Source: Sphaerotilus sp. (GTDB lineage Bacteria; Pseudomonadota; Gammaproteobacteria; Burkholderiales; Burkholderiaceae_C). Taken from it: DNA of 34,573 nucleotides. The position numbers were made by a program, and so were the translations under genes. The stretch's first letter is position 1; every line of letters begins with the position of its first letter. The DNA is taken from contig JAAFKB010000042.1 in assembly GCA_013299055.1 (NCBI GenBank), positions 1 through 34,573 on the forward strand. Direction: 5' to 3'. The notes under the pieces were generated by a model. That model had not been told where the DNA came from, made no database searches, and saw nothing but the letters and a program-made list of their open reading frames with translations. Positions 23,569 through 31,308 of the stretch are shown one piece after another.

Positions 23569-23988
23569 TTGATGCATCCGAGGCCCGTTTTGAATCGCAG
23601 GAAACTCATCGAAGTCGCCCTCCCCCTGGAAGCGATCAACACGGCCTCGGCCCGCGAGAAGTCCATCCGCCACGGCCACCCGAGCACCTTGCACCTGTGG
23701 TGGGCGCGTCGGCCGCTGGCGGCGGCGGATCAGCAGGGCAGGCTGGGCGAGGACTGGACGGGGACGAAGGGGCTGGCGGAGGACGTGCGGCGCTATGGGG
23801 CGTGGATGCGCGCCGAGGCCGAGCGGCGCATCGGGGCGCTGTACCCGAAGATCACCGTCACGCCCGAGATGGTGGCCGAGCGGCCCGAGAATGGAAGCCC
23901 TGCGCAACACGTTTTCGCGCCAAGCATTGCCAATGACCTGGGATTTCGCCCATGTGTAGTCAGGTGCGCAGCCAGATGCCATCAATGA
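23569..23988 (+). pseudogene. DUF1156 DNA methyltransferase fragment with internal deletion
   Basis: The open frame starts as a DUF1156 protein: RKLIEVALPLEAINTASARE, then HGHPSTLHLWWARRPLAAA. It then jumps to a segment normally well over 100 residues further on (GLAEDVRRYGAWMRAEAERR and LYPKITVTPEMVAERPEN). After this it loses similarity and ends at a TGA at 23986. Full proteins of this group are around 900 residues or more, and the methylase motifs are absent here, so the 139-residue product cannot methylate DNA. DUF1156 methylases occur in anti-phage loci together with DUF499 ATPases and helicases; none of these partners remains here. The frame is intact through the junctions, so a short protein could still be made. 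Confidence 0.8.
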
Positions 23989-24004
23989 AATTTAAGTCAT
24001 TGAT
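23981..24004. repeat. 8-bp perfect inverted repeat before xthA
   Basis: ATCAATGA (23981-23988) and TCATTGAT (23997-24004) flank 8 A+T-rich bases. The repeat covers the stop codon of the DUF1156 fragment and lies 22 bases before the xthA ATG. It could be a weak terminator, an operator, or a scar of the island boundary. Confidence 0.4.
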
Positions 24005-24025
24005 TTAAAAGGATTTAATCTAGCA

Positions 24026-24814
24026 ATGAACATTGCCACCTGGAACGTGAACTCCCTCGCCGTGCGGCTGCCGCAGGTGCTCGACTGGCTCGCGCTGGAG
24101 CAGCCGGATGTGCTGGTGCTGCAGGAAACCAAGCTCACCGACGACAAGTTTCCGGCCGACGCGCTCGCCGCCGCGGGCTACCAGAGCGCCTGGTTCGGGC
24201 AGAAGACCTACAACGGGGTGGCACTCCTGTCGCGGCAGGGGCTGCAGGTCGCCGACGTGGTGCGCAACATCCCCGGTTTCGACGACCCGCAGGCCCGCGT
24301 GATCGCCGCGACGGTCGAGGGCGTGCGCGTGGTCGGCGCCTACTTCCCGAACGGACAGGCGCCGGACAGCGACAAGTTCGCCTACAAGATGGCGTGGCTG
24401 ACGGCGCTGGAGCAGTGGATCGGCGCGGAGCTGCAGGCCCACGCGGCGCTGGCCTTGATGGGCGACTACAACATCGCGCCCGAGGACCGCGACGTGCATG
24501 ACCCGGTGGCCTGGGCTGGGCAGATCCACTGCACGCCACAGGAGCGCGGCCACTTCCAGGCGCTGCTCGACCTAGGCCTGCGCGACGCCTTCCGGCTGTT
24601 CGAGCAAGCCCCGAAGAGCTGGAGCTGGTGGGACTACCGCAACCTGGCCTTCCGCAAGAACCAGGGGCTGCGCATCGACCACATCCTCGTGAGTGCCGCA
24701 CTGGCCGAGCACACCACCGCCTGCCGCATCGACAAGGCGCCGCGCAAGCACGAACGGCCCAGCGACCATGCGCCGGTGGTCGCACGGACAGCGCCACTGG
24801 CCGGACCGGGATGA
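24026..24814 (+). CDS. xthA: Exodeoxyribonuclease III
   Basis: A 262-residue AP endonuclease and 3'-5' exonuclease of base-excision repair. The visible motifs are MNIATWNVNSLAVRLPQVLD, the metal ligand E in LVLQETKL, YNGVALLSRQG, GAYFPNGQ, the catalytic D-x-N in ALMGDYNIAP, WSWWDYRN, LRIDHILVS and a terminal SDHAPVV. Its full length and complete catalytic set suggest an active enzyme. It marks the right edge of the decayed island; the 40 bases before it are unusually A+T-rich. It converges on the PEP-CTERM gene with a 6-base gap. Confidence 0.97.
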   Translation: MNIATWNVNSLAVRLPQVLDWLALEQPDVLVLQETKLTDDKFPADALAAAGYQSAWFGQKTYNGVALLSRQGLQVADVVRNIPGFDDPQARVIAATVEGVRVVGAYFPNGQAPDSDKFAYKMAWLTALEQWIGAELQAHAALALMGDYNIAPEDRDVHDPVAWAGQIHCTPQERGHFQALLDLGLRDAFRLFEQAPKSWSWWDYRNLAFRKNQGLRIDHILVSAALAEHTTACRIDKAPRKHERPSDHAPVVARTAPLAGPG

Positions 24815-24820
24815 GTCAGG

Positions 24821-25204
24821 TCAGGCATGGCGCAAGCGGCGCCGGCTCGCCAGACCGAGTGCGCCCAGACCGGCCAGCGCCATGGCAAGACGCTCGGGTG
24901 CGGGAGCGGCAGCAGGTGTCGGCACTGCCTTCGAGCGGTCGGGCTGCAGGGACAGTCCTCTGCCCAGCACCTCGAAGCGCAGGCCATGCCCGCCCCCGGC
25001 AGCCGCAGCCGCAAAGCTCGTCCGGGTCGCCTCACCGCTCAGCCAGCGCCCATGAGGCGGATGCCAGCCGATGTTGGCCGTCGTGTCGGACAACCCGGTC
25101 GCAGGCAGCGGCGGGGCCGTGTCGCGGCCAGTGGCGCCTGCCTTGGCTTGAACGCTGCCAGCCGCCAGCATCACGGCAGTCACCAAGAGGAGAGACTTGC
25201 GCAC
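24821..25204 (-). CDS. Small PEP-CTERM-type sorting-signal protein
   Basis: A 127-residue secreted protein. The GTG start at 25204 has GGAG 5 bases upstream. A signal peptide (KSLLLVTAVMLAAGSVQA) is followed by a short, low-complexity middle. The C-terminus is a tripartite sorting signal: APERLAMALAGLGALGLA, then RRR. The usual Pro-Glu-Pro is varied to Ala-Pro-Glu. PEP-CTERM proteins are cut by exosortase and often carried to the surface or exopolysaccharide. The middle (residues 21-100) matches no family I know. The gene has a private, A+T-richer upstream region of 250 bases. Confidence 0.75.
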   Translation of the reverse strand: MRKSLLLVTAVMLAAGSVQAKAGATGRDTAPPLPATGLSDTTANIGWHPPHGRWLSGEATRTSFAAAAAGGGHGLRFEVLGRGLSLQPDRSKAVPTPAAAPAPERLAMALAGLGALGLASRRRLRHA

Positions 25205-25454
25205 GCATGCTCCGTGACAACTCAATAAAATGGGAACGCATCGTGAGGTATTGGTCATGTATCTGTTCGGCAATTGAGATTCAGTCCATATCGCACAACA
25301 TGACTGCAGCGCAATATTATTCCAACAGCAACCCGATGCACCCGGAATCATTCACGCACCCCCCCGACAAAAGGTATTCACACATCACGCCCATGTGGGC
25401 TGGAGAAAATACCGCGCCATATTACCGAGCCTGTCGGGAAACCTCCACGACCCC
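25205..25454. other. Divergent intergenic region, A+T-richer than surroundings
   Basis: These 250 bases separate the minus-strand PEP-CTERM gene from plus-strand rlpA and must hold both promoters. I looked for a sigma-54 site on the minus strand; the nearest match has the wrong spacing. I see no RNA gene or convincing open frame. Confidence 0.6.
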
Positions 25455-26006
25455 ATGAATTTCGTCACCAGTCGCCCGTGTCGTCCTGGCCGTGTCGCCG
25501 CGGCACTGTCCACCCTGCTGCTGCTGGCCTGCGGGAGCACGCCCGAGCGCCACCGCTGGTCCCACGCCGAGCTGATGCAAGTCCCCGATGCCGTCCCGCG
25601 CGTCGAGCCGCTGCGGGTGGGGGGGCCCAACAAGCCTTACGCCGTGCTGGGACGCCGCTACGCGCCGCACACCACGGACGTGGCACTGCGCGAAAGCGGA
25701 CTGGCCTCCTGGTATGGCGACAAGTTCCACGGCCGCCCGACCGCCAGCGGCGAGGTCTACGACATGCACGCCATGACGGCGGCACACCCGACCATGCCGA
25801 TCCCGAGCTATGCGCGGGTGCGCAATCCGGTCAATGGGCGCGAGGTGGTCGTGCGCATCAACGACCGCGGCCCGTTTTCGCCGGGACGGGTCATCGACTT
25901 GTCGCTGGCCGCAGCGGTGCGGCTGGGGGTGGCGCACGCCGTCTCGCCAGTCGAGGTGGAGCGGCTGACCCACGAGGCCATCCGCAGCGGCGACTGGCGG
26001 CGCTGA
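25455..26006 (+). CDS. rlpA: RlpA-type lipoprotein, septal lytic transglycosylase
   Basis: A 183-residue lipoprotein; the signal peptide ends in LLLLAC with lipidated C26. The double-psi beta-barrel domain spans about 81-155. E100 in TASGEVYD and H111 in MTAAHPT have the same 11-residue spacing as the catalytic E120/H131 of Pseudomonas RlpA, and D137 lies in RINDRGPFSPGRVIDLS. It should cut glycan strands stripped of peptides in the cell wall. The C-terminal SPOR domain of many RlpA proteins is missing, so septal targeting may differ. ATG 25455 is chosen because it starts the signal peptide. It converges on murB with a 7-base gap. Confidence 0.92.
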   Translation: MNFVTSRPCRPGRVAAALSTLLLLACGSTPERHRWSHAELMQVPDAVPRVEPLRVGGPNKPYAVLGRRYAPHTTDVALRESGLASWYGDKFHGRPTASGEVYDMHAMTAAHPTMPIPSYARVRNPVNGREVVVRINDRGPFSPGRVIDLSLAAAVRLGVAHAVSPVEVERLTHEAIRSGDWRR

Positions 26007-26013
26007 GGTGTCG

Positions 26014-27033
26014 TCAGCCCACCACGATCGGTTCCGGCTCCAGCCGGATGCCGAAGCGACCGTAGACGCTTTCCTGGATGGCGCGGGCCAGCGTGATCAC
26101 CTCCGCGCCACGCGCCTCGCCCCGGTTGACCAGCACCAGCGCCTGCTTCTCGTACACCGCCGCGCCGCCCACCGACTTGCCCTTCCAGCCGCAGGCGTCG
26201 ATCAGCCAGCCGGCCGCCAGCTTGAACGAGCCGTCGTCCATCGGGTAATGCACGACATGCGGGTCGCGGGCGATGATGTCGCGGCACTGCTCGGGCGTGA
26301 CCACCGGGTTCTTGAAGAAGCTGCCCGCGTTGCCGATCACCGCCGGATCGGGCAGCTTGGCGCGGCGGATGGCGCAGACCCAGTCGAAGATCTGGCGCGC
26401 ATCGGGCTGGGTCAGACCGCTTTCTTCGATCTTGCGCAGCAGGTCCAGGTAACCCAGCACCGGCTGCCACGGACGCGGCAGCCGCAGGCGAACACGGGTG
26501 ATGACGCTCTTTCCCGCCAGTGCCTGCTTGAAGACGCTGTCCCGGTAGCCGAAGCGGCACAGGCGGTGGTCCAGCGTGAAGCCGCGGCCCGTCACCAGAT
26601 CGACGCCGTCGAGCGACTCGAAACGGTCGGCCAGCTCCAGCCCGTAGGCGCCGATGTTCTGCACGGGAGCCGCGCCGACCGTGCCGGGGATGAGCGCCAG
26701 GTTCTCCAGCCCGCCCAGGCCCTGCTCGATGGTCCAGGCCACCAGCCGGTGCCAGGTCTCGCCCGCACCCGCCTCGACGAGAACGGCATCCGCACGCTCT
26801 TCGACGATGCGCAGCCCTGGAATCTCGACCTTGAGCACGCAGGCCGTCACGTCGCGCGCCAGCACGATGTTACTGCCGCCGCCGAGGATGAACTTCGGGG
26901 CCGGGCCGAACTCCGGGTGGTCCACGACGCGGCGCACATCGGCTTCCTCCTCGATGTGGACCAGGGTCTGGGCGGTGGCAGGCAGGCCGAAGGTGTTCCA
27001 GGCCCGCAGATTGACGGCAGTTTCGATGCGCAT
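26014..27033 (-). CDS. murB: UDP-N-acetylenolpyruvoylglucosamine reductase
   Basis: A 339-residue FAD enzyme that reduces UDP-GlcNAc-enolpyruvate with NADPH to UDP-MurNAc, the second committed step of peptidoglycan synthesis. The FAD-binding blocks are NLRAWNTFGLPATA, FILGGGSNIVLA, LALIPGTVGAAPVQNIGAYG and FGYRDSVFK. The proton donor serine lies in GNAGSFFKNPVV. The protein is the long type I form as in E. coli. ATG 27033 follows GGGGGA; an ATG 18 bases upstream would add six residues. It is transcribed away from yajQ with a 60-base gap. Confidence 0.96.
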   Translation of the reverse strand: MRIETAVNLRAWNTFGLPATAQTLVHIEEEADVRRVVDHPEFGPAPKFILGGGSNIVLARDVTACVLKVEIPGLRIVEERADAVLVEAGAGETWHRLVAWTIEQGLGGLENLALIPGTVGAAPVQNIGAYGLELADRFESLDGVDLVTGRGFTLDHRLCRFGYRDSVFKQALAGKSVITRVRLRLPRPWQPVLGYLDLLRKIEESGLTQPDARQIFDWVCAIRRAKLPDPAVIGNAGSFFKNPVVTPEQCRDIIARDPHVVHYPMDDGSFKLAAGWLIDACGWKGKSVGGAAVYEKQALVLVNRGEARGAEVITLARAIQESVYGRFGIRLEPEPIVVG

Positions 27034-27093
27034 GGCAGAATTTTCCCCCATCCCTCCGATCATCCCGTCTGACCCCCTCCAAGAAAGAACACC

Positions 27094-27582
27094 ATGCCCA
27101 GCTTCGACACCGTGCTCGAACCCGAACTCACCGAAGTCCGCAACGCCCTCGACCAGTCCAACAAGGAAATCGGCACCCGCTTCGACTTCAAGGGCAGCGA
27201 CGCACGCGTCGAGCACAAGGACAAGGAGCTGACGCTCTACGCCGACAGCGATTTCCAGCTGCAGCAGGTCACCGACGTGCTGCTGGGCAAGATGGCCAAG
27301 CGGGGGGTGGACGTGCGCTTCCTCGACCTGTCCGCCAAACCGGAAAAGATGAGCCACGACAAGCTCAAGCACAAGGTCCTCATCAAGGCCGGCATCGAGA
27401 GCGACCTGGGCAAGAAGATCCAGAAGGCACTCAAGGAAAGCAAGCTCAAGGTGCAGGGCAGCATCCAGGGCGACACGGTGCGCGTGACGGGCGCCAAGCG
27501 CGACGACCTGCAGGCGGCGATGGCCCTGCTGCGCAAGGAGATCACCGAGGCGCCACTGAGCTTCAACAACTTCCGCGACTGA
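27094..27582 (+). CDS. yajQ: YajQ family nucleotide-binding protein
   Basis: A 162-residue YajQ/DUF520 protein at full length. [28 protein letters not shown] [32 protein letters not shown] and the C-terminal [17 protein letters not shown] are diagnostic. Members bind nucleotides and, in Xanthomonas, cyclic di-GMP with a partner transcription factor. That function is inferred here; the window also encodes a diguanylate cyclase and a PilZ receptor. Divergent from murB. Confidence 0.95.
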   Translation: MPSFDTVLEPELTEVRNALDQSNKEIGTRFDFKGSDARVEHKDKELTLYADSDFQLQQVTDVLLGKMAKRGVDVRFLDLSAKPEKMSHDKLKHKVLIKAGIESDLGKKIQKALKESKLKVQGSIQGDTVRVTGAKRDDLQAAMALLRKEITEAPLSFNNFRD

Positions 27583-27584
27583 AC

Positions 27585-27600
27585 ACGCTGCCCCCAGCGT
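27585..27600. terminator. Short hairpin between convergent genes
   Basis: ACGCTG (27585-27590) and CAGCGT (27595-27600) pair around four C residues, in the 22-base gap between the yajQ stop and the end of the convergent membrane-protein gene. The stem is only 6 bp and there is no U-tract, so termination is uncertain. Confidence 0.35.
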
Positions 27601-27604
27601 CGGA

Positions 27605-28162
27605 TCAGAGCCGGATGTAGGGCTGGTCCGGCGTGCGGGAGGGGGCCGTGGGCCGCATCGGCTGGCGGGCGCTGCGGGCCGGTGCGATCGGCGTGACTTC
27701 GTCGCTCACGTCGATGACCCCGTCCGTGAGGTGGTCGCGCACCACGTTGGCCATCAGGTCGCTCTCGCTGAAGCCCAGCTCGTCCACGGCAAGGAAGCGC
27801 GAGGAATACTCCCCCAGCTCGCCATCGGTGTTGCGGATCTTCCAGCCAGCGTGGCGGTAGGACTGCGCCACCATCTTGTTGACCACCAGCGCGCTGATGA
27901 GCGTGGACATGCCCGACGACATCAGCGCCAGGGCCACCGAGCCCACCACCGGCATCGTCAGGGCATGGCGCCACAGCCGGCCGTGTGCCAGCACCCCCAC
28001 CCCCGCCCACCAGCTCCACGGCACACTTTCGCCACTGAGCGCCGTCCAGCCCTGCACCAGCACCGCCACGGCCCCGGCCAGCAACAGCACAGGATCCGTG
28101 CCGACACGCACCTCGACGCGCCGGTACACATGGGGATTGACGAACGTGATGGACTTTTTCAT
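27605..28162 (-). CDS. Membrane protein of unknown function
   Basis: A 185-residue protein I do not recognise. It starts MKKSITFVNPHVYRRVEVR. Hydrophobic segments lie at about residues 24-43, 50-62 and 70-95. The cytoplasmic-looking second half has YRHAGWKIRNTDGELGEYSS, FLAVDELGFSESDLMANVVR and a Pro/Arg-rich tail. The YRHAGW-type turn after two or three membrane spans recalls small DUF2628-like proteins, but this is weak. The gene lies alone between yajQ (convergent) and the acyl-CoA dehydrogenase pair (divergent). ATG 28162 gives the best N-terminus. Confidence 0.7.
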   Translation of the reverse strand: MKKSITFVNPHVYRRVEVRVGTDPVLLLAGAVAVLVQGWTALSGESVPWSWWAGVGVLAHGRLWRHALTMPVVGSVALALMSSGMSTLISALVVNKMVAQSYRHAGWKIRNTDGELGEYSSRFLAVDELGFSESDLMANVVRDHLTDGVIDVSDEVTPIAPARSARQPMRPTAPSRTPDQPYIRL

Positions 28163-28355
28163 GGGACGGGCCTCGGCTGCACGCTGCACGGGATGTCCGC
28201 TCGGATCTGAAACGGGCTTCCCACGGCCCAATTTCGGCCATTGCACGGCAGACTTGAGCGCGCTGTGAACCCCGGCGGATGTCGCAGCAGGGACAAGCCG
28301 CCGTGCGGACCCCGTGCTACAAAACCTGACAGAACACCGCCCGGAGACACGCCCC

Positions 28356-29558
28356 ATGGACCTGAACTTCACCGCCGACGAGCTGGCCTTCCGCGCCGAG
28401 GTGCGCGCCTGGGTCGCCGACAGCCTGCCCGCTGACCTCTCGCACAAGGTCCACGCCGCGCTGCGCCTGACACGCGACGACCTGCAACGCTGGGCCAAGA
28501 TCCTCGGCGCCAAGGGCTGGCTCGGCTGGGGCTGGCCGACGCAGTTCGGCGGACCCGGCTGGAACGCGGTACAGCGCCATCTGTTCGAGGAAGAATGTGC
28601 ACTGGCGGGTGCACCTCGGGTCATCCCGTTCGGGCCGGTGATGGTGGCGCCGGTCATCATGGCCTTCGGCAACCGGGCGCAGCAGGAACGCTTTCTCCCC
28701 GGCATCGCCAGTGGCGACGTGTGGTGGAGCCAGGGCTACTCGGAACCGGGTTCAGGCTCGGACCTCGCCAGCGTCAAGACCCGCGCCGAGCGGGTCGGCG
28801 ACCACTATGTCGTCAACGGCCAGAAGACCTGGACCACGCTCGGCCAGCACGGCGACTGGATCTTCTGCCTCGTGCGCACCAGCACCACCGGCAAGCCGCA
28901 GACCGGCATCAGCTTCCTGCTGATCGACATGACATCGCCCGGCGTCACCGTGCGACCCATCATCACGCTGGACGGCGAGCACGAGGTCAACGAAGTCTGG
29001 TTCGACAACGTCGAGGTACCGGCCGACCAGCTCATCGGCGAGGAGAACCAGGGCTGGACCTACGCCAAGTACCTGCTCGCCCACGAGCGCACCAACATCG
29101 CCGACGTGAACCGGGGCAAGCGCGAGCTGGAGCGCCTGAAACGCATCGCCAAGGCGGAAGGGCTGTGGGACGGCGACCCGCGCTTCCGCGACCAGATCGC
29201 GCTGCTGGAGGTGGACCTCGTGGCGCTGGAGATGATGGTGCTGCGGGTGCTGTCGGCCGAGCGCGGCGGCAAGAAGTCGCTCGACATCGCCGGTCTGCTG
29301 AAGATCCGGGGCAGCGAGATCCAGCAGCGGTACACCGAGCTGATGATGCTGGCGGGCGGCCCGTACAGCCTGCCGTTCCTCCACGAGGCGATGGACGCAG
29401 GCTGGCAAGGCGATCAGGCGCTCGGCGGGCTGTGGCCGGGTGCGGCGGCCCACTGCGCGCCGCTGGCCTCGACCTATTTCAACTACCGCAAGACGACGAT
29501 CTACGGCGGCAGCAACGAAGTGCAGCGCAACATCGTCGCGCAGACGCTGTTCGGTTGA
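28356..29558 (+). CDS. Acyl-CoA dehydrogenase, PimC-like large subunit
   Basis: A 400-residue FAD-dependent acyl-CoA dehydrogenase. The N-terminal domain starts MDLNFTADELAFRAEVRAW. The central FAD-binding part has SQGYSEPGSGSDLASVKTRA and VVNGQKTWTTLGQHGDWIF. The C-terminal helical domain ends KTTIYGGSNEVQRNIVAQTL. Together with the 372-residue gene 36 bases downstream it matches the large/small pair annotated as pimeloyl-CoA dehydrogenase (PimC/PimD), which oxidises dicarboxyl-CoA thioesters to 2-enoyl-CoA. GGAG precedes ATG 28356. Exact substrate unproven. Confidence 0.88.
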   Translation: MDLNFTADELAFRAEVRAWVADSLPADLSHKVHAALRLTRDDLQRWAKILGAKGWLGWGWPTQFGGPGWNAVQRHLFEEECALAGAPRVIPFGPVMVAPVIMAFGNRAQQERFLPGIASGDVWWSQGYSEPGSGSDLASVKTRAERVGDHYVVNGQKTWTTLGQHGDWIFCLVRTSTTGKPQTGISFLLIDMTSPGVTVRPIITLDGEHEVNEVWFDNVEVPADQLIGEENQGWTYAKYLLAHERTNIADVNRGKRELERLKRIAKAEGLWDGDPRFRDQIALLEVDLVALEMMVLRVLSAERGGKKSLDIAGLLKIRGSEIQQRYTELMMLAGGPYSLPFLHEAMDAGWQGDQALGGLWPGAAAHCAPLASTYFNYRKTTIYGGSNEVQRNIVAQTLFG

Positions 29559-29594
29559 ACCCGGCCATCGCCGATCTGGCACCAGGAGACAGAC

Positions 29595-30713
29595 ATGGAT
29601 TTCGATTTCAGCGACGACCAGGAACAACTGCGGGACGCGGTGCGGCGGTGGGTGGACAAGGGCCACGGCTTCGAGCAGCACCGTGCCATCGTCAAGACGG
29701 GCGGGGACAGCCGCGAGGTGTGGCAGGCGCTGGCCGACCTCGGGCTGACCGGGCTGGCGGTGCCGGAGGCGCATGGCGGCATGGGCTGGGGCGCGACCGA
29801 GGCGATGATCGTGATGGAGGAACTCGGCCGGGGGCTGGTGCTGGCGCCCTACGCTGCCGCCGCGCTGGTGGCCCCGACGCTGCTGTCGGCGGCGCCCGAG
29901 GCGGTGCAGGTCGATTGGCTGCCGAAGATCGCGTCGGGCGAGGCGCGGATCGTGCTGGCGCAGCAGGAACGGGCGTCGCGCTACCGGCTCGACCGCGTGG
30001 CCACGACCGCCACGCGGGCTGGCGACGGCTGGCAGCTCAGTGGCACGAAGAGCTTGGTGCCGGTCGGTGACGTGGCGGATGCCTACATCGTCAGCGCCAA
30101 GGCCGGCGACACGCTCGGGCTGTGGCTGGTCGAACGCGCTGCGGCCGGCGTCGCCACCCGCGGCTACCTGACGCAGGACGGCGGGCGGGCAGCCGAAGTG
30201 CAGTTCGACCACGCCACCGCCACGCTCGTCACCGACACCGACGCGCTGGCCGTGCTCGAACACGCTGCCGATGTCGGCATCGCGGCGTTGTGTGCGGAGG
30301 CGGTTGGCGCGATGGACTTCCTCGTCAAGCTCACCGCCGACTACATGAACACGCGCAAGCAGTTCGGCGTCCCCATCGCCAGCTTCCAGGCGCTGCGCCA
30401 CCGTTTGGCCGACTGCAAGATGCAGCTCGAACTCGGCCGCTCGATGGCCTACCTCGCCACGCTGCGGCTGGGCGACGCGCCGGACGTGCGGCGGCGGGCC
30501 GTGTCGCAGGCCAAGGTGCAGCTCGGCCAGTCGATGCGCTTCGTCGGGCAGCAGTGCGTGCAACTGCATGGCGGCATCGGCGTGACGGACGAATACGTCG
30601 GCAGCCACTACTTCAAGCGGCTGACCTGCATGGAAATGCAATGGGGCGATACCCACCACCACCTGGGGGAAGTGAGCACCCGGATGCAGGACACGGCGGG
30701 CGTTTTTGCATGA
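29595..30713 (+). CDS. Acyl-CoA dehydrogenase, PimD-like small subunit
   Basis: A 372-residue acyl-CoA dehydrogenase family protein beginning MDFDFSDDQEQLRDAVRRWV. LGLTGLAVPEAHGGMGWGAT and MIVMEELGRGLVLAPYAAAA fit the PimD-type small subunit. The C-terminal domain has ADYMNTRKQFGVPIASFQAL and QQCVQLHGGIGVTDEY. The middle FAD-loop region is shorter and more divergent than in the large subunit, as usual for this partner. It likely forms a heteromer with the product of 28356-29558 and acts in beta-oxidation of medium-chain or dicarboxylic acyl-CoA. Confidence 0.87.
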   Translation: MDFDFSDDQEQLRDAVRRWVDKGHGFEQHRAIVKTGGDSREVWQALADLGLTGLAVPEAHGGMGWGATEAMIVMEELGRGLVLAPYAAAALVAPTLLSAAPEAVQVDWLPKIASGEARIVLAQQERASRYRLDRVATTATRAGDGWQLSGTKSLVPVGDVADAYIVSAKAGDTLGLWLVERAAAGVATRGYLTQDGGRAAEVQFDHATATLVTDTDALAVLEHAADVGIAALCAEAVGAMDFLVKLTADYMNTRKQFGVPIASFQALRHRLADCKMQLELGRSMAYLATLRLGDAPDVRRRAVSQAKVQLGQSMRFVGQQCVQLHGGIGVTDEYVGSHYFKRLTCMEMQWGDTHHHLGEVSTRMQDTAGVFA

Positions 30714-30744
30714 CGGGCAACGGGCGGCTGGCATCATCATCGGC

Positions 30745-31275
30745 ATGAAGCTCACCCGCCCCGCCCTGCTGGTCGCGCTGGCCTTGCTCGCCGTACCCAC
30801 CGCCTACGTCGGTCACCTCGGCTACCAGCGCTACCTGAAACCCGACCCCCCCGGCCCCTATGACCGCCGCGCCGATGCACAGGCGGACCTGGGCCGAGCC
30901 GTCGATCAGGCGCGGCGCGAGAACAAGCACGTCCTCGTCGTGTTCGGTGCCAACTGGTGCCCGGATTGCCGCAAGCTGGCGTCGGACATGGCCGAACCGG
31001 CGCTCGGCACCCCGATCGCCGAGCGTTTTGTCGTCACCAAGGTCGATGTGGGCAACTTCAACCGCAACGGCCGCATCGTGAACCAGATGGGCAACCCGGT
31101 GGACCTCGGCATTCCGGCGGTGGTCGTGCTCGACGCCAAGGGCCAGCAGCTCGGCACCGCCACCGGGCCGCAGCTCGCCGCCATCCGCAAGGACCGTGCG
31201 CACGCCACGCTGCTGGCCGCGCTGGACCGACTGACCACACCGAGCGCACCGGGCACGCCGGGCACGCCGAAGTGA
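30745..31275 (+). CDS. Membrane-anchored thioredoxin-like protein
   Basis: A 176-residue protein with an uncleaved or cleavable N-terminal hydrophobic segment (PALLVALALLAVPTAYVGHL) and a periplasmic thioredoxin fold. The active site is WCPDC (71-75), with C72 and C75, and the cis-proline lies in LGIPAVVVLD. The CPDC pair differs from the CGPC of thioredoxin and resembles the DUF953/thioredoxin_7-like group. It should act as a periplasmic disulfide reductase or oxidase; the partner is unknown. ATG 30745 starts the membrane segment. The tail is rich in Pro, Gly and Thr (SAPGTPGTPK). Confidence 0.85.
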   Translation: MKLTRPALLVALALLAVPTAYVGHLGYQRYLKPDPPGPYDRRADAQADLGRAVDQARRENKHVLVVFGANWCPDCRKLASDMAEPALGTPIAERFVVTKVDVGNFNRNGRIVNQMGNPVDLGIPAVVVLDAKGQQLGTATGPQLAAIRKDRAHATLLAALDRLTTPSAPGTPGTPK

Positions 31276-31293
31276 CCGCGTGCATGGGCGCCC

Positions 31294-31299
31294 TACACT
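31294..31299 (+). promoter_or_regulatory. Candidate -10 element (TACACT) before the RsuA-type gene
   Basis: TACACT ends 9 bases before ATG 31309; GTGACC 16 bases upstream could be the -35. No ribosome-binding site is present, so a leaderless or very short-leader transcript is likely. Confidence 0.35.
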
Positions 31300-31308
31300 G
31301 GCGGCCTC

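Noticed and set aside
25205..25454. Sigma-54 promoter for the PEP-CTERM gene
   Set aside because: The best GG...GC pair on the minus strand (TTGGAATAATATTGC) has 9 bases between the dinucleotides instead of 10 and otherwise matches poorly.
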